Source of the DNA: a bacterium
GTDB lineage: Bacteria > Campylobacterota > Campylobacteria > Campylobacterales > Sulfurimonadaceae
Direction of reading: 5' to 3'
NCBI GenBank assembly: GCA_018822665.1
Contig: JAHJJX010000019.1
Location: forward strand, 124,001 to 188,000
Length of the DNA stretch: 64,000 bases
Part shown: piece after piece, positions 53,843-63,981 of the stretch
Layout of the letters: each line of letters opens with the position of its first letter
How positions within the stretch are numbered: the first letter of the stretch is position 1
The notes under the pieces: model-generated
What the model was told of the DNA's origin: nothing
Databases searched by the model: none
What the model saw: the letters and a program-made list of their open reading frames with translations, nothing else
Made by a program: the position numbers and the translations under genes

Positions 53843-54412
53843 ATGAAAAAACTATTCTTAATTATCGGAGCACCCGGCTCCGGTAAGACTACAGATGCAG
53901 AGTTAATAGCAGAGCAAAATGATGCAATAACACACTACTCTACCGGCGATATGTTAAGAGCAGAAGTCGCAAGCGGAAGTAAACTCGGCTCTGAAATAAA
54001 CAACTACATCTCAAAAGGGCTTATTGTTCCTATCAAAATTGCGATAGAGACTATTATAAACGCTATCAAGAATGCTCCTACAGACATCATCATCATAGAC
54101 GGCTATCCAAGAAGTATGGAACAGTTAAATGCTTTAAATGAATATCTACATGGTGACTCATCTTTAGAGCTTGAAAGCGTTATAGAAGTACATGTAAGCG
54201 AAGAAACTGCTCGTGAGAGAGTTCTAGGTCGTGCCCGTGGTGCTGATGACAACACGAAAGTATTTGATAACCGTATGAAGGTTTACGCAGAACCTTTGGC
54301 TGATATCCAAGCTTTTTATAATGCTAAAAATCTTTTACATGTAATTTCAGGCGAAGGGACTATTGAAGAGATAGTTTTGGAGATGGGAAGTTTTGTAAAA
54401 TCTAAAATCTAA
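53843..54412 (+). CDS. adk: Adenylate kinase, Campylobacterota type
   Basis: This 189 aa kinase has the P-loop [29 protein letters not shown] and IDGYPRSMEQL. It is the short form without the zinc/LID insertion and is encoded next to aspS, the position of the native adk in Campylobacter. It balances adenine nucleotides. A second, long-form adenylate kinase converges on it. Confidence 0.9.
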   Translation: MKKLFLIIGAPGSGKTTDAELIAEQNDAITHYSTGDMLRAEVASGSKLGSEINNYISKGLIVPIKIAIETIINAIKNAPTDIIIIDGYPRSMEQLNALNEYLHGDSSLELESVIEVHVSEETARERVLGRARGADDNTKVFDNRMKVYAEPLADIQAFYNAKNLLHVISGEGTIEEIVLEMGSFVKSKI

Positions 54413-54413
54413 C

Positions 54414-54438
54414 GTATCCAGAATCTTTCTCTGGATAC
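54414..54438. terminator. Bidirectional hairpin between the two adenylate kinase genes
   Basis: GTATCCAGA and TCTGGATAC form a perfect 9 bp stem around a 7-base loop, in the 34 bp between converging stop codons. Confidence 0.75.
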
Positions 54439-54446
54439 ATTGTGAA

Positions 54447-55298
<852 letters not shown>

Positions 55299-55595
55299 TT
55301 AGTCCTCATCTTCTTCGTCTTTAAATCCAAAGTCTTCGTCATCGCCCTTTTGAGCATCTAAAATATCATCTATGAGTTCTTTACACTCTTCTTCGTCAAT
55401 ATCACCGCTTTGTATGTCCGCTAAAACATCTTGAAGGTCAGCTTTAAACTCACGAAGCTCCTCTATCTCTTCCTTGGCATCAGCATTTGCATCTTTGCTC
55501 TCAGCAATCTCTGCAAAAATCTCATCTAGTCTTTCATCAATATCCGGAATAACGCTTTTGGTAATCAACTCTTTTAGTTTTTCTATGTATGACAT
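55299..55595 (-). CDS. Acidic conserved hypothetical protein, 98 aa
   Basis: The product is strongly acidic and helical, with an Asp/Glu-rich tail (GDDEDFGFKDEEDED). I recall similar small acidic proteins in Campylobacterota but no function. AGGAT precedes the start. Confidence 0.75.
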   Translation of the reverse strand: MSYIEKLKELITKSVIPDIDERLDEIFAEIAESKDANADAKEEIEELREFKADLQDVLADIQSGDIDEEECKELIDDILDAQKGDDEDFGFKDEEDED

Positions 55596-55689
55596 TTAAT
55601 CATCCTTAAATCAGTTGTAGAATAATACTCTATTTTATATGTCTAACACTATAATTTTAGTAGAATGTAAAAAAATTTGAGGAATAATT

Positions 55690-57588
55690 TTGAAATTAGC
55701 TTTATCAATAATACTTTTAACAAGCTCTGTTTATGCAACTATGTACGAGGGTTGCGCAAACAATAAAAAAGATGCGCTTTTTGAATTAAGCGGGAATATA
55801 AAATCCAAAATTCAAAGTAATTTTGAGCAAAATCTCAAGGTTGTAAACAATGACGAGAGTGTCGAAACCACGGTTTCATCTTACATAAATGCATCATCAA
55901 ACCTCTCTTTGGCAAACATACGCTATGAAAGAAAAAATGAAAATACAATATGTGCGTATGTGCAAAAAAGTGACCAGATAAAAAATACAAAAGAGATGTT
56001 AGACAAAGCTCTTTTATATGAAACGCAGAATCTTCCGAGTGATATTGATGAAAAAAGTAAAAAGCTTTCAAGCTGGATAGATGAAATAAAGCAGCTCGGA
56101 TTCCTGTTGCCCGTATTTATGGAGAACTCGCAGAAATATCAAAACATATTAAACAAAAAGGAAAAAGAGTTTACTGATTTATATACACAAACCCTTGCCC
56201 AGTCAGATTCTTTGGTATGGAGAGTTTGTGAGGAGAACCGAGAAAAAGCGAAAAAAGCTTTAAATAAAAAGCTCTTTAAAAATAAATCAAAATATGATAA
56301 AAAAGGGCTGCTTGCATCCATTTCATCTGTATTTAAGTCCGATGAAAAAGAGCTAATAGATTTATTTGAACAACAAGTAGCGTACATTAAAAAAGAGAAT
56401 AAAGAATGTGCCCTCATAAAAAAAGATGAACTTTTGGCAATCGCAAACAATATGAATGATGATGTAAAAAGATTTAATGAAAAAGTTTTAGAAAAAAATC
56501 CAAAAAAAAGATACAAACAGATAGAAAACTATTTTGAGCATTTAAATGTTGCAAAAGCGCTTATTGAACTTTACCCGAATGAATTTAATGATACTGATTT
56601 TACGAGGATTTCAAATGTCAAAGAGAACCTTGCAAATATAAAAAAAACAATTTATCCACAATTCGTTTTATTTCATATTAAGAGTGAGCAGGAGATTACA
56701 ATTAAGCTTGACAATAAAATAGTTGAGAACAATACAGAACATTATGTACCCCATGGGGAGCACAGTTATTTTATAACAACAAAAAACAAATGCCCTATTT
56801 CCGGAACTTTTACAACTGATTTATTTGAAGATAAAGATATTAAAGAAGATTTTTCATCCAACAATTTTCCAACAGTGCTGTTCGTAACAGATAAAGACCC
56901 AAATATTGTTGTTGATGGGAAATTAATGAAACCAAACATTGTTACACCGATTGAGAAATGCAGTGGCGAAGTGCGATTTGTTGTTAAATTTGCCGACCAG
57001 AATAAAGATGGCACACTTAGTTTATCTCCCGACAAAACGCATACAATTGAATTAAACTTTTTAACTCCTCAAGAATTGGCTGTATTTAGTGATGCAAAAA
57101 CAAAAAACTTTACTGCAAACAGCGGTATAAAATTTTCAGAATCATTAACGCCCGTTTTTAGCAAAAAGCTGGAATTTGTTCTCAAAGACACCACTATAAA
57201 TGGCGAACTGGAGTTGCATCCTAGAGGAAGTTTTAAGTATAAATCTAAAAATAATTTCATGGGAATTGATAGTTTTGAGTATGTTGTAAAAGCAAATGGG
57301 GAAACAAGTTCCCCAAAAGTTGTTAACATAACCGTAAATGATTCTAACGCACCAAAAGCTTTAATAACTCCTACGATTACAACTGATTTGAATTCTACAA
57401 AAGAGATAGAAAAGACAAGTGAAGTATTAAAAGAAAAATCTGTCCAAAATGACCTGGATGAAGAAAAATTTCAAAGATTTAAAGACTATGTGGACTCTCA
57501 GGAGCAAAATATTGAAAAGCTTCAAAAGCTCAAAGAGAAGTATCCCGATATGTTTGAAAGATTACTCAAAGAGAAATTGGGGAATTAG
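55690..57588 (+). CDS. Secreted protein of unknown function with C-terminal Ig/cadherin-like domain
   Basis: This 632 aa protein starts at TTG with a signal peptide (MKLALSIILLTSSVYATM). A Lys/Glu-rich helical region spans about residues 100-330 and a beta-rich part follows. A repeat-type domain ending SPKVVNITVNDSN resembles bacterial cadherin-like or Ig-like folds. The end is a coiled coil (QEQNIEKLQKLKEKYP). Surface or periplasmic structural role is likely. Confidence 0.72.
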   Translation: MKLALSIILLTSSVYATMYEGCANNKKDALFELSGNIKSKIQSNFEQNLKVVNNDESVETTVSSYINASSNLSLANIRYERKNENTICAYVQKSDQIKNTKEMLDKALLYETQNLPSDIDEKSKKLSSWIDEIKQLGFLLPVFMENSQKYQNILNKKEKEFTDLYTQTLAQSDSLVWRVCEENREKAKKALNKKLFKNKSKYDKKGLLASISSVFKSDEKELIDLFEQQVAYIKKENKECALIKKDELLAIANNMNDDVKRFNEKVLEKNPKKRYKQIENYFEHLNVAKALIELYPNEFNDTDFTRISNVKENLANIKKTIYPQFVLFHIKSEQEITIKLDNKIVENNTEHYVPHGEHSYFITTKNKCPISGTFTTDLFEDKDIKEDFSSNNFPTVLFVTDKDPNIVVDGKLMKPNIVTPIEKCSGEVRFVVKFADQNKDGTLSLSPDKTHTIELNFLTPQELAVFSDAKTKNFTANSGIKFSESLTPVFSKKLEFVLKDTTINGELELHPRGSFKYKSKNNFMGIDSFEYVVKANGETSSPKVVNITVNDSNAPKALITPTITTDLNSTKEIEKTSEVLKEKSVQNDLDEEKFQRFKDYVDSQEQNIEKLQKLKEKYPDMFERLLKEKLGN

Positions 57589-57592
57589 TACA

Positions 57593-58324
57593 ATGAATTT
57601 TTATGCTTTAATTATCGGGAGTGAAATTTTAAACGCGAGAAGGGAAGATAAGCATTTCAATTTTCTTCGCGCAGAGCTTCAAAAGTTCGGACATGAACTT
57701 TATGCTTCATTTATTCTTAAAGATGATGCGAAGCTGATTCAAAAGAGTTTCGAGCTTATTTTAAGCGATAGAAATTCAGTGCTGTTTTGTTTTGGCGGCA
57801 TCGGCTCAACACCCGATGATTTAACCAGAGAGATAGCAGCACGGGTTTTCACTTCAAAACCACTTGTTCGTCATAAAAAATTTGAGCAAGATATAATAGA
57901 TAAATTTGCTTCTGAAGCGTACCCGCATAGAATCCACATGGCAGACTTGCCCGAGCATTCTGCTCTGCTTTTTAATCCCATTAACAACATGTCGGGATTT
58001 AGTTTGCAAAACAGATTCTTTTTTACCCCCGGTTTTCCGTCTATGGCACATCCCATGATTCGTGATGTCATTCAAAAGTTTTTTTCAATATCGACGCAAA
58101 AATTCAGATGCACTTTGCTTGCCAATACGAGTGAGAATTCCCTTATAGCTGTAATGAAACAAATACCCGCACATATTGAACTTTCTTCTTTACCAATTTT
58201 CACTGATGGAAATGCTTCTGTTGAAATTTCGCTCAAGGGAGAAAACAAGAAAGAAGTGCAAAGCTATTTTCATCTTTTTATTGATGAACTGCATAAGATA
58301 AACATCCCTTTTACATTAATATAA
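57593..58324 (+). CDS. Molybdopterin-binding-domain protein, CinA N-terminal-like
   Basis: A start at 57593 (4 bp after the upstream stop) gives 243 aa. IIGSEILNARREDKHF and CFGGIGSTPDDLTREIAA are the MoCF/CinA N-domain pattern (GS-E-L, GG-GST-DD-T). The C-terminal amidase domain of full CinA is absent. The family includes competence-associated CinA and nicotinamide-nucleotide metabolism proteins; activity is not predictable here. Confidence 0.82.
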   Translation: MNFYALIIGSEILNARREDKHFNFLRAELQKFGHELYASFILKDDAKLIQKSFELILSDRNSVLFCFGGIGSTPDDLTREIAARVFTSKPLVRHKKFEQDIIDKFASEAYPHRIHMADLPEHSALLFNPINNMSGFSLQNRFFFTPGFPSMAHPMIRDVIQKFFSISTQKFRCTLLANTSENSLIAVMKQIPAHIELSSLPIFTDGNASVEISLKGENKKEVQSYFHLFIDELHKINIPFTLI

Positions 58325-58341
58325 ATCATACAAATGTCAAT

Positions 58342-58428
58342 ATGGGTACGCATAAATCAAGGATTTTATATGTGTTTGTTTGGTTATTGGTACTTTTATT
58401 GCTAATAGTTCTCATAGATGTTGTTTAG
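58342..58428 (+). CDS. Possible 28 aa membrane peptide
   Basis: The frame MGTHKSRILYVFVWLLVLLL ends IVLIDVV and encodes one hydrophobic helix with a basic N-terminus. No convincing ribosome-binding site precedes it, so it may be chance. Confidence 0.3.
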   Translation: MGTHKSRILYVFVWLLVLLLLIVLIDVV

Positions 58429-58500
58429 AGACTTTCTTTTATGAAAAAGAAAAAACGGGATACTATACAGCATTACACTTTTAAAATATAAGAGATAAAA

Positions 58501-59091
58501 ATGGCTATTAGAACGAACCATGTATTTAAAGGGCATAAAACGCTTCTTGGCAGCAGATATGTAACGTATGCAGAGATTGAACTTCCGACAAGGAGTGAAA
58601 TATTTTCTTATTCAAAAGATGGATTTGACTGGGGACACAGCGGCCCGTCTTCGATACAGCTTGCATTTTCAATACTTTTGCAGCTAAGCGATGAAGAGTT
58701 TGCAAAAAAAAATGCTCAAAAATTTACAACGGATATCATAAAGTATTTAAATAAAAAAGACTGGATTCTTAACACATCGGATGTTGTAGAATGGATAAAC
58801 AACAATAGGGATGTTTCACAAGAAGAGACGCAAAAGAAAGATTTATCAATACAAATAGTTAAAAAATCAAAAAAGAATGTTGTAAAAATTGTATGTAGCG
58901 AACTTGGTATTACACAAAAAAATCTTGCCGAAATACTAGAAGTTCCTGAGGGAACGGTAAGCAGTTGGGCTGTTAAAAATGAAATTCCTAGGCTTGGAAA
59001 AAAAGCAATAGAGTTTTATATGCTCAACAAAAAAAATCAGGATATAGTCGATAGCTATAAAAGTTTTTTAAAACTGCTTGATAATGCGTAA
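58501..59091 (+). CDS. DUF6166-like / HTH protein
   Basis: This 196 aa protein has an N-terminal domain with YSKDGFDWGHSGPSSIQLAFSILL, the DUF6166-like pattern, and a C-terminal helix-turn-helix (GITQKNLAEILEVPEGTVSSW). Such genes often lie in accessory clusters. It is followed 33 bp on by a ribbon-helix-helix gene. Confidence 0.7.
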   Translation: MAIRTNHVFKGHKTLLGSRYVTYAEIELPTRSEIFSYSKDGFDWGHSGPSSIQLAFSILLQLSDEEFAKKNAQKFTTDIIKYLNKKDWILNTSDVVEWINNNRDVSQEETQKKDLSIQIVKKSKKNVVKIVCSELGITQKNLAEILEVPEGTVSSWAVKNEIPRLGKKAIEFYMLNKKNQDIVDSYKSFLKLLDNA

Positions 59092-59124
59092 GGCCCCAAA
59101 GATTAATTATATAAAAGGTATGTC

Positions 59125-59316
59125 GTGAAACCAAAAGATGAAATTACAAGAAGTTTATTGATTGATAAAAAAACATGGGATGAATCTATGATGTACGCCA
59201 GAAACAGATATAAAATGAGTCTCAGCAAGGTTGTAGAGTCGCTTTTGCAAGAGTGGCTTGCAAAAGAGAAAAGAAAGCCTCTAGATAATGAAAAACAAGG
59301 TAAATTTTTTGATTAG
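59125..59316 (+). CDS. Ribbon-helix-helix-like small protein
   Basis: This 63 aa basic product starts at GTG (AAAGG upstream). ITRSLLIDKKTWDESMMYAR and SLSKVVESLLQEWL resemble CopG/Arc. It may regulate itself and its neighbour. Confidence 0.65.
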   Translation: MKPKDEITRSLLIDKKTWDESMMYARNRYKMSLSKVVESLLQEWLAKEKRKPLDNEKQGKFFD

Positions 59317-59318
59317 TA

Positions 59319-59822
59319 TCATCGCGCGTATCTTGTGTTTTTAGGATTGTTTTTATCAAAGTTGAGGATATTCAAAATACTTTTTTTATTCATTTTTCTT
59401 GCAAAATCTGTAGCCGTAAACCCTTTTACATCCCTAGCCTCTATGTTCGCTCCCTCAGCTAAAAGGGTTTTAGTGATCTCTACCCTTCCATAACATGCGG
59501 CCGCCATGAGCGGTGTAAAACCGCTTCTTCTCTTTGTTTTATTAATATCAATTCCGTGTTCTAGCAAATAATTGAAAAGGGCTATATTGTTATAAGTAAT
59601 GGACATGTCAAATATGCTTACACCCTCCTCATCAAAGTCGTGGATATCTGCACCGTTCTCTATAAGCAAGAAGAGAATATCTATGTCGCATCCACATCGT
59701 ATTCCACATGCCAGAATCGATTCTCCATGCTCATTCGTATCATTCACGTCAGCGCCATCTCTCATATACTTTTTAATACTCAAATAATCATTGTTTTTTA
59801 AAAATTCCAACCACTTATTCAT
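59319..59822 (-). CDS. Ankyrin-repeat protein
   Basis: A start at 59822 with AAGGA upstream gives 167 aa with about four ankyrin repeats (GADVNDTNEHGESILACGIRC, GADIHDFDEEGVSIFDMSI, GIDINKTKRRSGFTPLMAAA, GANIEARDVKGFTATDFA). It probably mediates protein binding. The word at 59702 encodes ILACGI in the first repeat. Confidence 0.88.
   Translation of the reverse strand: MNKWLEFLKNNDYLSIKKYMRDGADVNDTNEHGESILACGIRCGCDIDILFLLIENGADIHDFDEEGVSIFDMSITYNNIALFNYLLEHGIDINKTKRRSGFTPLMAAACYGRVEITKTLLAEGANIEARDVKGFTATDFARKMNKKSILNILNFDKNNPKNTRYAR
59702..59713 (-). repeat. 12 bp word inside the ankyrin gene
   Basis: TGGCATGTGGAA preceded by C on the minus strand; encodes LACGI. Confidence 0.88.
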
Positions 59823-59914
59823 AAATATCCTTCTCTTAGGCTTTAAGTATATATAAATACTCATTAGTAATATTTAAGTATAATGCCGCAATCAAAAACT
59901 TTAAGTGAGAATTC

Positions 59915-61114
59915 ATGGAAATAATTGAAACAGCAGATGCTTTTAAAGTATTAATAGAAAATATTAAATCATCAATACCTAATTACAAAAATCCTTTGGC
60001 GTTTGGTATTGCAAGGGTAGATTTAGGCCAGTTAAATGTAGATAAAACTCTTCAGGCGACTTATCCAATCATAAACTGGAATGAAAACTTCGGCAGTGCC
60101 GCTATTTTTATTCAAGCACTTTTGGAACAAGGGATAGAGGTTGATTTTACTCAAAGTGAATTTGTAAGCACTATCAATTTAGCCTTTTTAAAGAGTTGTC
60201 TCAATGCCTTTACTCCTTACTCTGACGAAGCTTATGGCGATGCTCACAAAAATATTCAAGTAGTATCTGCCCTTTATAATCAAATAATTAGCAGCGGAAG
60301 CTTGGAGGGCGAGTTTAAAGTAACATTTATTTTTAGCGATGAAGCACTTAAAAGCGTGGAAGCAACCTACCTAAAACTTTATGCTCTCTCCCAAGCAAAA
60401 GTTGAAATTAGAAGCATTAACTTAAATGGTGCATTTGGCGCATTGCCAAATGTTGCGTGGTCTAACGGCTCCCCAATAGAGCTGGAATACCTCAGAGAAT
60501 TTGAGATAGAATTAAAACTCTCCAATGAATACCCGCATATAGATTTTGTAGATAAATTTCCAAGATTTTTACAGCATATCATTCCGGCAGACAATACAAG
60601 AATCCTTGATACTTCAAAAGTGAGATTCGGAGCACAACTTGCAGCGGGAACAACTGTAATGCCGGGTGCTTCTTACATTAATTTTAATGCAGGAACAACG
60701 GGTTCTGTTATGGTTGAAGGAAGAATCTCAAGCTCAGCCATAGTCGGTGCAGGAAGTGATGTCGGCGGTGGAGCTTCTATACTCGGTGTTTTAAGCGGTA
60801 CAGACGGCAATCCTATTTCTGTAGGTAAAAATACTCTTCTTGGTGCAAACTCAACTTGCGGTATTCCACTGGGAGATGGCTGTATCATGGATGCAGGTAT
60901 TGCTATTTTAGAAGGCACTAAAGTTGCAATCAACTCGAAAGAACTTGCAAAAATCAAAGAGGTGAATAAAAATTTCATCCAAGAAGGTGAAGTTTTTAAA
61001 GCGAAAGATTTAGCAGGACTTCATGGTGTTCATTTCAGACAAAACTCACAAACGGGCGCGATTACCGCTTCTCGCTCAACAAGAGAAATTAAACTAAACG
61101 CAGAACTCCACTAA
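59915..61114 (+). CDS. dapD: Tetrahydrodipicolinate N-succinyltransferase, long form
   Basis: This 399 aa enzyme has an N-terminal globular part and C-terminal left-handed hexapeptide repeats (residues about 235-330, for example SSAIVGAGSDVGGGASILGVLSG). It succinylates tetrahydrodipicolinate in lysine/diaminopimelate synthesis. The length is the Campylobacterota type. A copy of the word and a hairpin follow the stop. Confidence 0.93.
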   Translation: MEIIETADAFKVLIENIKSSIPNYKNPLAFGIARVDLGQLNVDKTLQATYPIINWNENFGSAAIFIQALLEQGIEVDFTQSEFVSTINLAFLKSCLNAFTPYSDEAYGDAHKNIQVVSALYNQIISSGSLEGEFKVTFIFSDEALKSVEATYLKLYALSQAKVEIRSINLNGAFGALPNVAWSNGSPIELEYLREFEIELKLSNEYPHIDFVDKFPRFLQHIIPADNTRILDTSKVRFGAQLAAGTTVMPGASYINFNAGTTGSVMVEGRISSSAIVGAGSDVGGGASILGVLSGTDGNPISVGKNTLLGANSTCGIPLGDGCIMDAGIAILEGTKVAINSKELAKIKEVNKNFIQEGEVFKAKDLAGLHGVHFRQNSQTGAITASRSTREIKLNAELH

Positions 61115-61121
61115 TAAAACT

Positions 61122-61160
61122 TTGGCATGTGGAATTTCTGAGTTATCTTTGCTCAGAAAT
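61122..61160 (+). terminator. dapD terminator hairpin preceded by the 13 bp word
   Basis: The exact word TTGGCATGTGGAA at 61122-61134 lies 8 bp after the dapD stop. Directly after it, ATTTCTGAG (61134-61142) and CTCAGAAAT (61152-61160) form a 9 bp stem around a 9-base loop. Confidence 0.75.
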
Positions 61161-61334
61161 GAACTCCCTGCCTAGTTTTGAGATTTTATTTAACTTCTCA
61201 ACTTTCTCAAGTAAATAAACCAGACTTCTCTTAAAAACTCTTGCTTTGAATACATCAAAATAATATACTTTATATCTATAATCTAATTTTTATACATTTA
61301 GTACTAAAATCTTTGTGTACAAAAGGAGCGTTCT
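61161..61334. other. Intergenic region before the rod-like flagellar protein
   Basis: This 174 bp holds the probable promoter; TACTAAAAT near 61302 may be the -10 region. AAGGAG precedes the start at 61335. No gene is seen. Confidence 0.4.
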
Positions 61335-61640
61335 ATGAATATTTCAAATAACATTTCATCCATACAATCACATCAGACGATGATGAATACGAATGCAAAC
61401 AATGTTGCAAATGTAAATACAGAGGGGTTTATACCTCAAGATACAAGGATTTCAGAAAATGGAAATGTCCTCACAACAAACACCCGCAAAGCCGATGACA
61501 AGGGTTCTTCTAAGAGCCAGACAGATTTGGCAAAAGAGATTCCGGACCAACTTATAGCACTCAATGCAACGGCTGCGAACATCGGTGCAATCAAAACGCA
61601 AGATGAGATGCTAGGCTCGCTTTTAGATATAAAAGCCTAG
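61335..61640 (+). CDS. Flagellar rod/hook-like protein (FlgC-like fragment)
   Basis: This 101 aa protein starts with MNISNNISSIQSHQTMMNTNANNVANVNTEGF, broken here at the recognisable N-terminal flagellar rod signature ANNVANVNTEGF, and ends with a helical segment like rod C-termini. It lacks a large central domain, so it is smaller than FlgC or FlgB. A stand-alone paralogue of unknown role. Confidence 0.7.
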   Translation: MNISNNISSIQSHQTMMNTNANNVANVNTEGFIPQDTRISENGNVLTTNTRKADDKGSSKSQTDLAKEIPDQLIALNATAANIGAIKTQDEMLGSLLDIKA

Positions 61641-62941
61641 TTCTTTTGGGTCAAAATATTCATACTCTTTAAGTTTTTCAATATTTCACCCTCTTCATCG
61701 TAATTTTTTTGTTTTTTTCCAAGTTTCAGGGTGCTAAAAAGAGACTTCCCGATAACAACTCTGCCCTCAACCCCATTCTTTTTAGTTTTAACTCCCCATG
61801 TGTTATGAAAAATTATAATTTCATCGTTATAGCTGCCTACGTAAAGAACGATATGTCCTCTTTTATAAAGAAGCGTTTGAAAGGGTACAGCTTCTTTTTT
61901 TATTTGTTCTATCTTTTCATTATTACTTAAATTTTCAAGGCTGATAACTTTCCCTTTTCTGCTTTGCATTGAAGAATTTCTTGCTAACCATATCCCAAAC
62001 GGTGTAAATAAATCTCTAAGAGTTGATGAGCAATCTCTTTGTTCATACATTCCTCCCCATCCATAATTTGATGTGGATAATTCACCTATAATAAGCTCTA
62101 AATTAGTTTTATTTAAACTGAGTATTCCTTTTCGTGCTATCTCTTTGGATATCTTTACTTGTAAAAATTGTGCTTGATTATTTTTATAAGCCGAGACGGC
62201 AAGAACCGTATAGTTGTCATCATCTTCGTCCACCAATGCCAGCATCATTCCAATTTTTGAATAAAATAAAAAATTTCCCTCTTCGTTTGTTATCGGAATA
62301 TTCTCTTTTACAATAAAAACCTGTTGAGCGTTTTGCCATAAATCAGTATGCTCTTTTTCAATAAAAACCATTTCATCTGCTTGTATCCATCCATTGGCAA
62401 AACTGCTAAATACATAAATCCATTTTCTATCTTTAGAATAATGAGATACTAAAATTGGCTTATTCGCGCACACAGTGCTATTTTGCAGATAATCAAACGG
62501 GAAACCTTCCCCTGCAAGTGATGGATCTTTTAAAAGTGGTCTTATCGTAGGAAAGGCTCGAAGATTAACGTGTTTAATTGTAAGCGCTCGTTTATTTAGT
62601 GTTAAAAACGAATCAAAATTTGAGTTTTCGTACATTTCATCAAAAAACTTTTGTTCTAAGAGCTGTAAATTTTCACCATAACTTTTGCCAGTTCTATAAG
62701 AGCGAAACGGCCACTGAACCCCTTCTAGCGTCTCATTGGGTTTTTCAATATTCCACATACTGAAATAATACCTGTCGAATTCCTTTTGAACTTCGTAAAG
62801 AGTAACATTTTCATCTATATTTTTTGTAAAATATTTCACGTCCTGAGGTATATTTACCAAATCTTCTATCTCTATCTTTGCTTCTTTTGAAGAACAGCCA
62901 ACGAAGGTTAATATAACTAACACTGCAAATATATATTTCAA
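61637..62941 (-). CDS. Lipoprotein with SH3 and NlpC/P60 cysteine peptidase domain
   Basis: This 434 aa lipoprotein (VILTFVGCSSKE) has SH3-like domains and a C-terminal NlpC/P60 peptidase with catalytic Cys in EQRDCSSTLRDLFTPFGIWLARN and His in GHIVLYVG. It probably cuts peptidoglycan stem peptides. The 3' ends of this gene and the flagellar-like gene overlap by 4 bp. Confidence 0.85.
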   Translation of the reverse strand: MKYIFAVLVILTFVGCSSKEAKIEIEDLVNIPQDVKYFTKNIDENVTLYEVQKEFDRYYFSMWNIEKPNETLEGVQWPFRSYRTGKSYGENLQLLEQKFFDEMYENSNFDSFLTLNKRALTIKHVNLRAFPTIRPLLKDPSLAGEGFPFDYLQNSTVCANKPILVSHYSKDRKWIYVFSSFANGWIQADEMVFIEKEHTDLWQNAQQVFIVKENIPITNEEGNFLFYSKIGMMLALVDEDDDNYTVLAVSAYKNNQAQFLQVKISKEIARKGILSLNKTNLELIIGELSTSNYGWGGMYEQRDCSSTLRDLFTPFGIWLARNSSMQSRKGKVISLENLSNNEKIEQIKKEAVPFQTLLYKRGHIVLYVGSYNDEIIIFHNTWGVKTKKNGVEGRVVIGKSLFSTLKLGKKQKNYDEEGEILKNLKSMNILTQKN

Positions 62942-62955
62942 CTCAAAACCTCTTT

Positions 62956-63615
62956 CTAATCTACATCACCGAATCTGCTTACAACCCTGCCTATAACTTC
63001 AAATTCATTTGGATTTAATGTTTGCGTGGAGTAGACTTTATTGTCAGATATTATATCTATTTTTCCATCTATTCTCTGCTGCACCCTTTTGATAAACAAA
63101 CCTGCTTCTGTTCTAATAGTAAATATACCGCCGCGCTGAAGATCAGTTTTACCTCTATGTACAAAAACAATATCATTGTAACTAAATGTCGGCTCCATCG
63201 AATCGCCCGTCACATGAATGGCTTCTATATTTTTCAGTTCTTTTTCTCCTCCAAGCATAACAACAAACTGTTCCGGAATTTCAAGTTCTTCTACATCTTC
63301 ATATTCGTTTTCACTTCCGCCGCCTGCAGATGCATTGATATCACTAAAATATCTCACCATATAAAATTTATTGGTTGCATCTACCAAGCTTTCTGGCGAT
63401 TGACCGTAGAGAATCCAGTTTATAGAGATGGATCTTTTAGCACAGAAATCCAACAATTCATTAAAGGGAACCTTGTTTCTTTTTTTCATAGTCGCAAAAT
63501 TCATTTGTGTAATACCCAAAGTATCTGCAACATCCTTATCGAACACTTTTCTGCCGCTAAATTCAGAAGAAACTATACTTTTTATCTCTTCAACAATTTC
63601 TGAGAAACTATTCAT
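62956..63615 (-). CDS. S24-family (LexA/CI-like) repressor
   Basis: A start at 63615, six bases after GAGGAG, gives 219 aa. An N-terminal HTH (KDVADTLGITQMNFATMKKRNKVP) is followed by an S24 peptidase domain with catalytic Ser in VTGDSMEPTF and Lys in GLFIKRVQQ. Such proteins repress and self-cleave upon RecA activation. A stand-alone prophage-like or stress repressor; its targets are not in view. Confidence 0.88.
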   Translation of the reverse strand: MNSFSEIVEEIKSIVSSEFSGRKVFDKDVADTLGITQMNFATMKKRNKVPFNELLDFCAKRSISINWILYGQSPESLVDATNKFYMVRYFSDINASAGGGSENEYEDVEELEIPEQFVVMLGGEKELKNIEAIHVTGDSMEPTFSYNDIVFVHRGKTDLQRGGIFTIRTEAGLFIKRVQQRIDGKIDIISDNKVYSTQTLNPNEFEVIGRVVSRFGDVD

Positions 63616-63748
63616 TTTCAACTCCTCTTTTTTTTAAATTATAATCTATTTTATGTCATAAAGTCAAAATATTTATGACAAATTGCAATAATATAAAATA
63701 ATATTCTTAAAATGTGTAATATATACTAAATAATTTAAAGGATATGAA

Positions 63749-63832
63749 ATGAAAATGATAATTAAAAATGCAGAAAGTCTATTTGATAAATTTGAAAAAA
63801 GTATAGAAATCTGGGCAAAAAGAGTTTTCTAG
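63749..63832 (+). CDS. Possible 27 aa protein
   Basis: ATG at 63749 follows AAAGGA at 6 bases. The product MKMIIKNAESLFDKFEKSIE ends IWAKRVF and is amphipathic. It stops at TAG sharing CTAG with the convergent gene. Confidence 0.4.
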   Translation: MKMIIKNAESLFDKFEKSIEIWAKRVF

Positions 63833-63981
63833 GACTCCAAATTACCCGACTCGTATTTGTCTTTTTTTTCTTGCTCTTCTTTTTCTCTGGCTTCTGTTTT
63901 GGTTTTATGGTAACCCATGAAAACCCAAAAGAGAAACAGTACAAAGAGGAACATCATTATATTGTCAACAATAGGGCTCAT
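63829..63981 (-). CDS. Small single-helix membrane protein, 50 aa
   Basis: ATG at 63981 follows AAGGA by 7 bases. The product MSPIVDNIMMFLFVLFLFWV continues with FMGYHKTKTEAREKEEQEKKD and a short acidic tail: one membrane helix and a charged cytoplasmic segment, the look of a small accessory subunit of a membrane complex. Function unknown. Confidence 0.72.
   Translation of the reverse strand: MSPIVDNIMMFLFVLFLFWVFMGYHKTKTEAREKEEQEKKDKYESGNLES

Noticed and set aside
57593-58324. CinA-like gene as proof of competence
   Set aside because: Only the MoCF-like N-domain is present, and the family has general metabolic roles; it does not by itself support the uptake-sequence idea.
62956-63615. S24 repressor as evidence for a second prophage
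   Set aside because: No structural, integrase or replication genes lie around it within the window.
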